Part shown: in pieces, positions 1-11,100 of the stretch | Layout of the letters: each line of letters begins with the position of its first letter | Numbering within the stretch: position 1 is the first letter of the stretch | Source of the DNA: Limnomonas spitsbergensis | Lineage: Eukaryota; Chlorophyta; Chlorophyceae; Chlamydomonadales | Direction of reading: 5' to 3' | DNA: 64,000 bases | Assembly: GCA_037349105.1 (NCBI GenBank) | Contig: JAYJMM010000041.1 | Coordinates: 1,736,001-1,800,000 of the forward strand | Notes under the pieces: generated by a model | The model's database searches: none | The model's input: only the letters and a program-made list of their open reading frames with translations | What the model was told of the DNA's origin: nothing | Position numbers and translations under genes: made by a program

Positions 1-379
1 GCATGACGGGCGGATATGGTATGTGGGAGTTACCACACATTTCCCAGAAATCCAGAATCTGACATTTATCACCCGCCCCTGCTCGAAGCTTTTTGTTTTG
101 CATTGTGTGTGGCATGCAGACAGGCGCCAGTCGGAACCATGTATTATTACCGGTACCAGGATAGGGTTGTTGCTGCCGCGACATCCGAGTTCCGACATGC
201 ATGACATGTCGACATCATTCGAGCTCGGCAACTCCGAGATGCGTCTCATTACGTTGCCTTTTGTGGAAGCGAGTTTCAAGTGCCCTGCTCGCACGCGCAT
301 GCGTACATACATGCAGCTCCTGTCAGAAAAAAACAAATTCAAATGCACCTCGCTCCTTAGTTGCACATCCAGGCGAGCG

Positions 380-458
380 TACTTAGGATATGTGGGTGGA
401 TATGTGGGATAAGTGGGTAGGATATGTGGGATATGTGGGTAGGATATGTGGGAGGATA
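380..458. repeat. Short tandem repeat, GGATATGTGGG type
   Basis: About seven imperfect copies of an 11-17 base unit built on GGATATGTGGGTA run up to the palindrome at 470-517. They are absent from the matching place in the right-hand copy of block B, so they arose in the left copy only. Confidence 0.8.
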
Positions 459-469
459 TAGCGTAGTGG

Positions 470-517
470 GTGTCGGTGCACCCACTACGCTATATAGCGT
501 AGTGGGTGCACCGACAC
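470..517. repeat. 48-bp perfect palindrome
   Basis: The two 24-base arms (470-493 and 494-517) are exact reverse complements with no spacer; the centre reads CGCTATATAGCG. A further direct copy of part of one arm (TATAGCGTAGTGGGTG) sits at about 459-474. The right-hand duplicate near 59,120 has only one arm-like segment (GTGTCGGTGCACC), so this is a local inverted duplication made after the blocks separated. It would extrude as a cruciform. Confidence 0.9.
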
Positions 518-590
518 GTGGAATGAAGGAAGCGAGCGAGTATCGAAGTTAGTTTCAGGCGCATATCAAAGTGCAATGGAATGAGGCCAA

Positions 591-1084
591 TCTCTCTTCT
601 GGGGGCGCAAGCTGGCTGGAGGAAGATTGGGCGGAGATATTGCGGCTGCGGTGGAGGGAGGGCTACGCATGTAGATAGCGGGGGCTAGATAGGGTCATAG
701 GGTGGGAGGGAGGGAGTTAGTTGGGTGCAGAGTCGCCTATTTTGAGGGGGGCGGACGGCGGGGGGGCAGACAAATGCAGGCATACCGTATGGATGATAAG
801 ATAATATAGAAAGGGGATAGAAAAGTAACTAACCCGGACTACCCGGACAGCAACTAATACACGCAATATACGCATTTCTTAAGCCAGCATGGTCGGCGGG
901 CAGCAAGTGGCCACGGCACGCATGCGCTGAAAGACGTGGGAGAATACTTGTTACAAGACCTAAAAGAAAACGCCCTGGTGCATGCACATTTATCTCGGCC
1001 CGCAGAGGTGCTTTCATTGACCTCTGCATGCTGAGATAAAGCTGGCAGTTTAAAGTGCAGCTATCGTTCCCTAAATTAAACATA
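591..1084. other. Spacer with no recognised gene
   Basis: I see no credible coding sequence. The stretch separates the two inverted duplicate blocks. The right-hand side has about 5.2 kb at the same place, including a nested TIR transposon. Confidence 0.5.
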
Positions 1085-2255
1085 GCACAACATCAATACC
1101 GGTGTGCCATACCATACAATACTCAGCATTATTTTCACCCAGCCTCCAATCAGACAGGGCATGCCATGTTCTTCATTTCTTGACTTAGGAGCATGTTGTT
1201 AACATTTTGATGTCCAACTGGGGATCAGGTTTGATACAAGAACTAAGTGGTTGGCGTGTTTGAGCCCATGCTCCTAATTGTCATGAAGGGCTTCCCAGCA
1301 CCTGAAGTACCCAACAAAATATGGAAAGATCTAGACGGAAAAAATCATATTTGCAATTCAGCATTGTCAACAAGAAATAAGCACACTCATGTTCTCTGAC
1401 GGGTAACAAGGACAAGTACAGCTTGTGACACAAAAGCATGTGCTCTTCCTCCCAGCTACAACGAAAACATCTCAACTCAGCCTACTTTCTTGGCTGCCTC
1501 TGATTCGGCAACATACAATCTGTCCCTTGCCTCAAACAAGGCCTGATTATTCGTGACACCATAAAAGAACCCCACAGCGTCAGCAGTTGGGCCAGCACTT
1601 TGCTGGGACTTGATTCATCGCCCCTGTCGGCATTGTGGAAGAAAGTGGGCAGTCAAGCGCCTGGCCACTCGCCAGTTCAAATGAGAACCGGAAAGTGTGC
1701 AGAGCAACAGACTTTATATCTCCAACAGAAATGTGCAGTGCAGTGTGTCAAGACTACCAGGATACTGGCATGTTACTGCAGACGCGCCGACGCCGCTGCT
1801 ACCGGGTCTGCTGTCCCCGGCCACGCTGTCTTCAGCTTCAAGGTTGGGCGGCATCCAGTCATAAGCATGCGGCTTCTAGATCAGAACAGAGGGGTCGATG
1901 GCACGGATACGCGTGGAGGAGGAGCGCATGAGCACCAGTGGGCGGGCAGCAGGGCGGGTGTCGCCTCCTAGCTCCGCGCCCGCAAAAAGGCTGTAGGAGG
2001 GACGGGCTTGCAGGCTGGAGAACTGCAGCAAGGAACGTCGGCCGCTGGGGGGCAATGGCGCTCCTTCCAAGGCAGGGGGGCATCGCTGCTGACGCTCCGC
2101 GCAGATCGATGCCCTGTCCCCGTCCCGGGGGGTGACGTCGCTGTTGCCTTTGCCATCGTTTGGGACTGCCGCTTCCCCTTGTTCATCGAACCTGGGCACC
2201 GCATCCCGAGCAAAAGTCGCAGCGTACGCAAAGGCAGCGGCGGCGCTGCTGCTTG
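1085..2255 (-). pseudogene. Broken inverted copy of the 48.6-53.1 kb gene (last exon and 3' flank)
   Basis: Read on the minus strand, about 2,255-1,700 matches the last exon of the Gln/Ala-rich gene (52,270-52,740), including the segments GKGNSDVTPRDGDRAS, FSSLQARPS and SSSTRIRAIDPSVLI. About 1,700-1,085 matches its 3' flank (53,145-53,825). An in-frame TAG at 1,878-1,876 replaces the tryptophan codon found in the right copy. The roughly 400 bp encoding the poly-alanine region (about 52,745-53,145) are missing, and indels shift the frame near 2,100-2,200. The acceptor site and upstream exons are absent. It is a dead partial duplicate. Confidence 0.8.
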
Positions 2256-3473
2256 GCGGCGCTGCTGTCAGCCCCCATTTTTATCATTGGTGGTGGTGGT
2301 GGTGGTGGGGCTACAGGAATCGCTTTTATTTCCTATCCTACCCCCTGCACCCTCAATCCCAGCAGACGCACCTCGTGCATTTCCGGTGTTGCGCGGAGCA
2401 CATCCACCATGTCGTGCACGCGACCCATATTGCCCGCGGTGGACTTGCCTTCAGCCCTTAAGGTTATCCTCCATTTAGAAGTGGCCCCATTGCCCTCTTG
2501 AGTGTCGATCATGCCTGTACAGTAGGGGGGGAGGGAGGACTGTCTCATTCATGATATGACTTGCAGACCCAGCAATGCATCTGGTACAGGTGGCTGCATG
2601 GCGCCGCATGACTGCGTATGGTCTGCGCCTCATGACTGGTCGGCCTCCGCTTTTCAAAGGCATCCTTACTGTTCCACTTGTCCCTTTCCCAAATTTTCTG
2701 CGTTTTAGTTTGCTGCCTGGGCTGCCTAGTTTTTCCAAGTGCGTTCAAAAATGCAGGTATCGTGCGGCCGACCGGGCACTGGGTACCCCCCATGCATGGC
2801 GCACACCCACGCACCTAAGTCTGGGGCCCTGTAGGCTGCCACCCAAGCCCTCCTCCTCCATCCGCCATGCAGCTAGGTCCATGCTCCTGGCTGGCTTGTG
2901 GCCATGCTGATCTGGCTGGCCCTGGTCTTTCAGCCACCCTTTTCTCCAGCTGCTGTTTGGGCCCTGAAACCTCGCGATTCCTGGCTTGCGAATCATTGCT
3001 GGGCGTGCACGATCTTTGAAAGTAGATGCTTGGGCGTCACACGATCGTCGGGGAGGACCCGGCCTGGCCAGCACGGGAAGCCTAGGATCTTGCCCCAAAC
3101 AAGATTGCCAGGCTTGAATTCATGCAGAAGGCTTGCAAAGTAGGATATAGCAATACGAATGCTTTGTATGTATTAACTGCTGGTAGTTCGCTAGACCTAG
3201 TACAGAGAGGACGCCAAGCCTGTCTTGGAGGCATACTGAACATCACACTTTTTGTACAAATCCGTGTTTTTCTTCTTGATCTTGCCTTCTCTGTGTGTCT
3301 TGCTTAAGTTCGCTCCTAGGTTTCTTCCAATTCATCAATCGCTTTTGATCTCAACGTCCAAGCAAAAGAAACGATAAACGAGCGTGCTGTGTTTGATGGC
3401 CTCGTCTTGGGACATACCGGTACTATAGTTGCCCCAACATTCTTATGATTTCGCTTGCCTTCACCTCTTGGCT
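2256..3473. other. Intergenic, no recognised gene
   Basis: It contains a (GGT)n run near 2,286-2,310 and several overlapping open frames with no recognisable domain. The stretch just before 3,474 is the likely promoter and 5' UTR of the ankyrin gene. Confidence 0.5.
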
Positions 3474-4876
3474 ATGTACTTCCTGAACCCTCTACAGGAT
3501 CTTCGACTCGAGGTCATGGCATATCTTGACGTTCACGACTTTCAGAACTTGGCAGCGTCCTGTCATGCTGTCAGCCAATCCCTGGCAGACCGCCCCTTTC
3601 TGTCGCGGTGGCTGATGCGGACTATGGGTAAGCAAGCTGCACTGGACAGCGCCCTAGCCGCTGGGTGCATGGACATTGCAGTGCTGATGCCGCAAGACGC
3701 TGCCCATCTCTAAACGTTGCAGCCCTGGGCGGGCACTGCGCCTTCGTCATCCTCCTGTGCAACCGGATGCGCGAGATGGGCAGCCAGCACCTGCAGGTGA
3801 CGGAGGAGGTCATGGCATGGCCAATTGTCCACGCGCTAGCACATGCAGTGTCCAGCGGCCATACCGTGACGTGCCGGACGCTTCTGCGCCTGGGAGTAGA
3901 GCCTTGAAGGATGAGCTGTGGTCCGCTGTTGGAGGCCGCCAAGATTGGCAACGTCCCCCTCTGTGAGCTAATGCTGGAGCACGGCGCTGACGTTCACGAC
4001 ACAGCCGGCGGGGCGCTTCGCACTGCAGCAGCCAACGGTCATATTGCGGCCATGGAGACGCTGTTGGCTGCCGGCGCTGATGTTTGTGCGGTAAACAACA
4101 GGGCGCTCTACGAAGCCGCGGCTGCCGGCCATGCAGCCGCCTGTGAGGTACTGCTGCAGTATGGAGCCATTCCAAGTATGCAGGACTTAGACCCAATTAA
4201 GCAGGCTTTAGAGGTAGGCCAAAATGAGTTGACCTTGATCATCTTGGTCGCGTTGACCACCAAGCCTGGGCTGGATACATTCCTAGGTTGGGTGAGGGAT
4301 GCATCATCGTTTGTCAATGCCATGATAATTGTGGAAATGATGCTAGAGTCCTGCCTCATGGATGACAGCCCTCGTGCGTTAGCAGCCCATCCGGCTGTGT
4401 ACAAGACGGTGCACGAAGCCCTGCTTGAGCTCATGGGCCGGCTAGAGTCCATCGGCAGTGATTGGTTGCCCTTGCTGATGCTGCTCATGATCGGTTGCGA
4501 CTTCTTGCTGATATTGGAGCTCGTGCAGCAGCTTCTCAGAAGGCTGGAAGCGCCTAGCTTGACTGGTGGCGATGCACAGAACGGAACAATAGCGGAGCCG
4601 TCATCTCTGTCCAAGCTCTCGGTAGCTCATCACCTGCAGGCTGGGTCGTCCTCGCTGACCCAAAGTCCCAGCAGGGAGCACCTGCTGACCTGCACCTTCC
4701 CCCTGTGCATGATCCATGCAAAAAGCATCGTCGTGAGGGAGGTGACAGCCAGGGGGATGCTGACGCTGTCGAAGAAGCATGGAACAGCCGCTTTGCTTAA
4801 CGCTGCGGGCGCCTCCTCGCTTCTGTCAAACCTTCGCCAGGCCCCCTCTGTTGACAAGGCCGATAAAACCAAATAA
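3474..4876 (+). pseudogene. F-box-like/ankyrin-repeat protein gene, disrupted
   Basis: The ATG at 3,474 opens an F-box-like segment (LRLEVMAYLDVHDFQNLAA, about residues 9-27). Ankyrin-type helices follow (ALDSALAAGCMDIAVLM; later VALGGH-like and GHTVTCRTLLRLGVEP pieces). From 3,914 there are well-formed ankyrin repeats (LCELMLEHGADVHD, NGHIAAMETLLAAGADV, GHAAACEVLLQYG), then about 200 residues rich in leucine and serine ending at 4,876. The reading frame is not continuous: a TAA at 3,711-3,713 with a shift into the next frame, then an in-frame TGA at 3,905-3,907 inside the repeat array. I found no GT-AG pair that removes these. It is either a recent pseudogene or carries sequence errors. Ankyrin proteins bind partners; no substrate can be inferred. 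Confidence 0.7.
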
Positions 4877-5689
4877 GACATACGCAATCCCAACCTCAAC
4901 CGCTACCAGCCCCAGGTTCAACAGCCTACCTGGCTGCACCAGGCACAGTGCTATCAAGACTCGAACTGCGTGACTGTGTGCGCTATGAGAAATTAGGAGG
5001 TCAACAAAGCCATACTCAATAGTCATGCTCTTTTCTGCCTGTGTTTGGGAGGGCCTTCTCAACCTGCTGCTGTGTTGGATGCACCGACATCTTGATATTG
5101 TACTTAAATTTGGATCCCACCCATCATGCATGTCCTATTGTTGAGACATGTTGCAGGAACGACGGGCACCAAGAGATGTGTCCTTGCAGCTGTTGTTTGA
5201 GTTTCTAGCACGGTAGCCTCGTACAACCCCAACCCTAGCAAACATGGGGTGATCTCTAAATCAATGCACGAGGCTCTGCCCACGAGTATATGCAGGTGTT
5301 CCTAGCCAAGGCAGAATAAATAGTTCAATGTTGTGTATAAATACTGTTTTTGAGGGGTCAAAGCTCATTCTGCACTGGTCCTGCAGTGGCGCAAATCTTC
5401 AATTGTGACGAGGATGGGGTCTGGTTTTATTTGAAATCACAACAATGTCGTGGCAGATTACGCTTTGTTTTTTGTTGTGGGACTATCAGGGCAGGGGGGT
5501 GATTGGGCTGGAGGGTGCATATATCTTCCTGAACAGGCCCCACTAGTAGTATTAGGAAGTTTCACATACTAATTTCAATGATTGATACACTCAATTCTAC
5601 ACTTTGTAAACACTTTACTCACCTAAGCTACACGTCACACAGGATTTTCAGGTTTACACTCACAAACACTCACAAACACTTTTGCATAC
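4877..5689. other. 3' flank of the ankyrin gene, no recognised gene
   Basis: AT-richer non-coding sequence. The last 150 bases resemble the matching position upstream of the second LINE copy near 45,540-45,640, so the LINE copy may extend further left than marked. Confidence 0.45.
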
Positions 5690-8050
5690 ATTATCAAATT
5701 TGAAGGCGGTGTTTTACCAAAGGTTATATTGCACCCACGTCATGTTTTATGGCTGGGGCTTATCTTCTGCACTATGGGGTTCATTCCCACGCTACTGCTT
5801 GAGTGCCCGGTGGTTGTGTGTTAGTTGCTAGTAACGGGGGTCACTGGTTTTGCATCGTTGTCCTAGCGTATTTAGTGCTTGTACCGGTTTACGGGCACAT
5901 GTCCCATGCATCAAATCATTCAAATGTGATGCTCTGCTGGTCTGTAAAAACTTCTCAAAAGCTTCACAGGAAGCACATCTTGGGCTTCTTCATAATTTTT
6001 GAATTTGGGGTCAGGCTATAAAGCATCATTTTTTTTTGAAAACGTCCGGAAAACGTGCGAGGTCACATGATTATATACTCGACACCAGTGTGCGACACAA
6101 GTCCTCTGCGAGCATCTTCACATGCCTGCATGCCTGTTACGCGCGGTGCAAGCGCTTTATGCTGGGGCAGTTTACACGCTCACTGATAGGAGTGACGGCC
6201 ACAAGCGCACTGGTCATGTGCCTTGCACCAGAGGTATCAAGTAGGGCTGCGCCCTGAGACCCCTGCTCTTTAGCCTTTACCTCAGTGACCTGCCGGTCAA
6301 GCTCGCAGCCAAGTGCACGGCAGAGGGCATTGAGCTGCAGGCGGGGCGACAGCTACGCTGCCTGCTGTATGCGGACGACCTCTCCCTGCTAGCCTGCACC
6401 CCAGCAGGGCTGCAACGCATGCTTGATGCCTTGCATGACTATGCGGCACATAAACAGCTTCAGGTCAATGTTAGTAAGACAGAGATTAGGAGTTTGGCAG
6501 CCGTTTATTAGGAGCGCAGCGCGGACAGCCAGCCCATGCTTGCGTTTACGGCCCTGACCGAGCCGTGTTGAAGCGTTTCTAAGAATTCAAGTTCTTGGGC
6601 ATCACTCAGCACGAAAGCGGCGGCCTGAAGAGGGCCATGGAGGGTAGAGAGGCGCCTTTGGCTACCGCGCTGCACCGCGTTCGCCGCATGGCAGCCAAGG
6701 TGGGCCTCAGGCGCCATCTTCCAACCCGCATCAGGTTGGCAGCTGTGTACGCAGCGCCTGCGGCCAACTATGGCGACGTGGTGTGGGCCACCAGCCACCT
6801 TCGGCCGCGGCCATGTCTCTCCCGCAAAATGCAGTCCGGCTTGCTTCAGCACCTACGCCAGGCTGCGGGGCCACCTACATCAGCCGCCAGTTGGGGAGTC
6901 TTGAGAGAGTTGCAGCTCCAGCCATTACTGCGAGACTGGTGGACCCATATCCTCCGCTTCTACAATGCAGCGGTGGCACTGGCGGCACAGCAATACAGCC
7001 CTCTCATGGCCCAAGCCATGGCAGCAGATGTGCAGCTTGCTGTCAGCCAGGGCACTGGCGGCCGCACCTGGTGCTCTGATCGGCTGGGTGCATTAGAGGA
7101 GCTGGAGCGGGGGACTGCCACCCCCAACTTGCGCGAGGCAGCAGCTGCCCTAGAGCGCCTACCCGTCCCAGAGGTGTTGGCACTCGTTGACGCAGCCTAC
7201 GAGCAAGCACCGGCTAAACGCAAGCGGCGGTGGGGACCCCAGGGACCCTAACACCGAGCACAGATCTGCGGCGACCTACTGCGCCTGGTTCCAGTCCACG
7301 GCGGGTGCCGTGCTTGCGCAAGCCAAGAGCCGCACTAGCCAAAGGGAGAGTGCTTGTGTCATTGTGTGCACATAAATTTGCGACTGCGGCTCGGCGCGAT
7401 CAGCACGGCTGATACCAGAGGTCGGCGCAACGGTCAGCGGCGAGAGGCACGCTGCTTGCCAGCGGTGTTGGGCACGGGGGGATAGCGAGCAGGTGGAGGA
7501 TGCGCTGCATGTGTGCTTCCAGTGCCCTAGTGTCAGGGAGCAGTTACAGGAGCGGGGGTGGGCAGGTCCTCCGGGCGCTGCCACTAACTTCCACCAGCTG
7601 TACCAGGCTGAGCAGGGGTGGGATGCACTTGCTTTTGTTGACTGTGCTGTGGGCATTGTTGAGGGATAGTCTCCGGGGATTCTGAGGTGCTGGTGTCGTT
7701 TGCCTTTCTGGTCTTCCCTTTTGGTCCCCTGTTTTTGTCAGTTTTTTGTCGTTTCATTGTTTGCCCCCTTTTTTAATTTCTTTTCTTCTCCCTTCTGATC
7801 AGTGGGGCGCCCTCGCGGCCAAGCAGGGTTGGGATACGCTCGCTTTTGTGGACTTTTCTCTTCTCAGAGGCTTTGTTGAGGGCTAGTCTCTAGTGGAACT
7901 CAGGTGTCGGACTTGGTCTTCTCTGCCTTCCCGGCCTCTCCTTTTGTTCCTTTCCCCCCCTCTTCCTTTCTGTGCCTTTTTTACTCCCTTCTGAACAGTT
8001 GGGCGCCCACGCGGCCGAGCTTTGAGCGGGTCCAGTGGTGTAACGTTATA
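5690..8050 (+). mobile_element. LINE-type retrotransposon, copy 1 (dead)
   Basis: Non-LTR retrotransposon ORF2 remnant. A reverse-transcriptase segment (RPLLFSLYLSDLP then LLYADDLSLLA) starts near 6,259, with the YADD catalytic motif at about 6,366-6,377. It is followed by a TAG at 6,508 and a continuing thumb/C-terminal region (6,595-7,251). A Cys/His C-terminal piece with HVCFQCPSVREQL lies near 7,511-7,550. Motif A is missing compared with copy 2. The 3' UTR is pyrimidine-rich and ends TTGGGCGCCCACGCGGCCGA...GGTGTAACGTTAT without a poly(A) tail. The same terminus recurs at 43.44, 44.80 and 47.72 kb. The copy is frameshifted and inactive. It ends about 130 bp before the start codon of the next gene. 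Confidence 0.88.
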
Positions 8051-8177
8051 ACATGCGATGTATGGTATGAGCCTGTCGTACCGCGGAAGGGCTGGCACAA
8101 ATTTGACAGGTCCGTGCTCATGTGTCATTGTTTCCCGCCCTGTCGCAAGCACAACCTCCTGCAACCCTCTTATCAAA

Positions 8178-11100
8178 ATGGCGAGAAGCAGTCTTCTTTC
8201 GTTCGTTGGCCGAGCGGTGCGCTTGATCTCATCGGTCAACATCTTACCACGCAGGATCTGAAACAAAATTCTCATATCCGCACCCCTGTCCTGCGCAGCT
8301 GTTCATTGCAATTTTTGTTGGATCTTCGTATGAGAAGGTATGCTGCTTGCGAAATGCGCCAGCACTCATGTTAAGGGCGCAGCCTTGAGAAAGATTTCTC
8401 TAGCGGCGCAATATACTGCCTTGAGCGCCCTTGGAAAGCAAGCATCGTGGAACATATCGTCGTCCTGGAAATATTCTAGCCGACTGAAACAATACAAAAA
8501 AATCGGCATGGACTGCCGTGTTTTGCTCACATTGGCCTGCCTACAGACAAGGTCTGAGTGCTTCTTGAGAATGCATGCATTTTCCAATAGAAGGTTTCAT
8601 GAGGGAGGAAGGTCATATGGCTCTGGTCGAGCTCTCCATGGTGGCACCTGACTCGAAATGTGCATGCATGGCGCAAATGAAGCCAGTCCATGCGTCTCGC
8701 TCAGGCCCGGTTAACGGCTTATGTTCAATGGAGTTTACTTCTTGGCTCACCTGATGCACAATCAAATAAAGTGATGCCACCCCCCAAAATGCCCCATGAC
8801 GAACCTTCGACCAGCCCGAATCCCGGTATATCGCTCACAGAAGCACCATTCCCCCTACCCTGAGCCAGCATGACACACTTTTCACTTTTCATTCATGGCC
8901 TGCATCATAGAAGGCCCAAGCTTCGTATGTACCTCCATCTACGAGAGGGGCACATACCTGCTTTCGACAATCTTGCCAGGTTCACATGATATCATTCTTA
9001 TCGCCCCAGAAGTTGTCCCATTCCTCCTCTTCTGCCTGATCTCAGGTGGCTAATTTCGACAAGGATACAGGAGGCCCCCTGGCAGGGTGAGATCAGAGGG
9101 GAGGGGCTGGCATGGACTTTTAAAGATCGGCAAGCCACTGCTATATTGTTTTTACTATTGAAATAAAAAGGATTTGGCTGCGAGTGGTCTACACGACCGA
9201 GTAGCACTGCACAGCTGTCGAGGCCGAGGCTGATTTGAATGCCTCCCTCAACTGTTCATGCATGTCCGTGGCGCCAAAGCGGCATTGCACTCGTGCCCAG
9301 CTGTTGATTTCGGCACTGATGTTGCCTGCCTCCCCCAAATGGTTGTGCAGGGTCATGGCGCCAAAGCTGCAGGAGTTTGTGGCCAAAGTGAAGGAGTACA
9401 CGGGGGTGCATGTGCCCATCTCCCAGGTGTGGAATGGGTTCATAAGTGTGGTGATACCTAGCTTTCAGGTGTGGAAGTGGGTCTTTTAGTGTGGGGACAC
9501 GTATATTTTATGTGTGGAAATGGGTACACATGTGTGGACAGTGGAGTTGCCTACCTTTCAGAGTTTCAGGTATGGAAATGGGTTCATGAGTGTGCCAGGG
9601 TTTAGGAAGCTGCTGCCCAACGGCTGCTTTGGGGCGCTGCTTCAGCCACTCACTTGGGCTGATTTGTGTTGCTTCTGCCTCTTTCTTGGGACTGGTTTCA
9701 TTACGTTCAGCATGTAACAGGTCTCAGGTGTCCTTCCAACCCCCCCCCGCTGTCATTGAACAGTCACAGATAGGCGGCCACAAGAACTGGTTTCACTGCC
9801 TTGTACTGCTGCCGTTTGACATCTCAAGATCCTGATTCCTCTGAATTGTACTGCTGTCACCGTGTACTGCCGCAATAGGACATCCACGAAATCCCACTGT
9901 CACTTATGTGTACTACTGTCACTCCAATGTGTACTGCCACTAATGTGAACTGTTGCCACTGTGTACTGCCGCAGTCAGACATCCCCAAGATCCTCCTGAC
10001 AGCTGCTGTGTGTGAGGGCCTGGGTGCCGCGCTGTTCGTGATGGACATTGCGTTTGGCGCCATCGTCATGCTGGTCTTCCTCATCCCCACATCCATCATC
10101 ATGCATAACTTCTGGGATGCAGCGTCGCCAAAGGTGGATACAGGGCTGGAGGGTGGGCAGGGGGCAGGGTTGCTATCATGGCATTGTTGGCACATCGGTG
10201 TTGTCATAGCGTCAGTGGTGCATTTGTGCTGGCGATGTGTGTTGGTGCATTGGTGATGGACCCATAGCTGATGGTGCATGGTGTGGGGCTGGAGGATTGA
10301 CAGGGTGCAGCGGTGCAGTTGTTGCGTCGTTGGTACCTGGCCATCCCCTCTGGTACCCAACAGGCATTGCTACTTCCTGTTTCCCCCCTGCTGATATCCT
10401 CCCCTCAGGATGGGTGAGATGCAGCCCCCATCCCCTGCCTCACTATCGCCCACTCGGGCGTGTTGCCCCCCTGCCTCACTATCATCCCCGACTATCACGT
10501 GATCTCTGCCTGGGATTCAAACATCAAGGTGTTAGACCTGTTGCTGATGGTGTATGGTGGAGGTTCTTTAGAGAACATCCATAGGTTTCCCATGGTCAGT
10601 AGGGTGTGGGAGCTGCATGGTCAATAGGGTCATTTCCTTCTCAAGCTTTTTGAGCCCTATCTTTGTTGAAGGCCCTCTGCTGATTGGTGTTACAATACAT
10701 GTCCTAGTCGTGATGGTTATGGAAGCCTGGCAGCCTGGCTACTTCCTGTGCACCGCCTCTCCTTCTCAAGCTGTTTGAGCCCTATTCTTCTGTACGGGCC
10801 CTCTGCTGAATGGTGTCACAAAACATGTCCCTACTTTGTTGGTTGTGGCAGCCTGGCTACTTCCTGTGCACCGCATTTCTTTAATAGGCTGTGTGTGCCC
10901 TTTTGTCTGAGCCCTGTGTGAGCCCTATTCTTCGCTAAAGGCCTTGTGCCGAATGGTGTCACAAAACACGTGTCCGTGCTTTGATGGTTATGGAAGCCTG
11001 GCTACCAGTACTCTCTGTGCACCGCATTTCTTTCTTAAGCTGTGTGAGCCCTATTCTTCGTGGCCTCGTCCTCAATAATGCCACTAAGCGTGTCCGTGCT

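Larger units (their letters stand above)
20..590 (-). repeat. Inverted segmental duplicate, block B (left copy)
   Basis: This stretch is the reverse complement, with mismatches and small indels, of about 59,040-59,625. Shared landmarks include the TTTCTGGGAAAT and TCAGATTCTGGATTT stretches, the CTCGGATGTCGCGGCAGCAA stretch and the GTTTCAGGCGCATATCAA stretch. In the right copy this block lies just upstream of a TATA box and a short first exon at 59.7 kb. The left copy may therefore be the upstream region of a related minus-strand gene lying beyond the left edge. No coding sequence is supported inside it. Confidence 0.8.

Noticed and set aside
2008..2501. Overlapping plus-strand open frames near 2.0-2.5 kb
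   Set aside because: They run antisense to the dead duplicate of the Gln/Ala-rich gene and show no domain.
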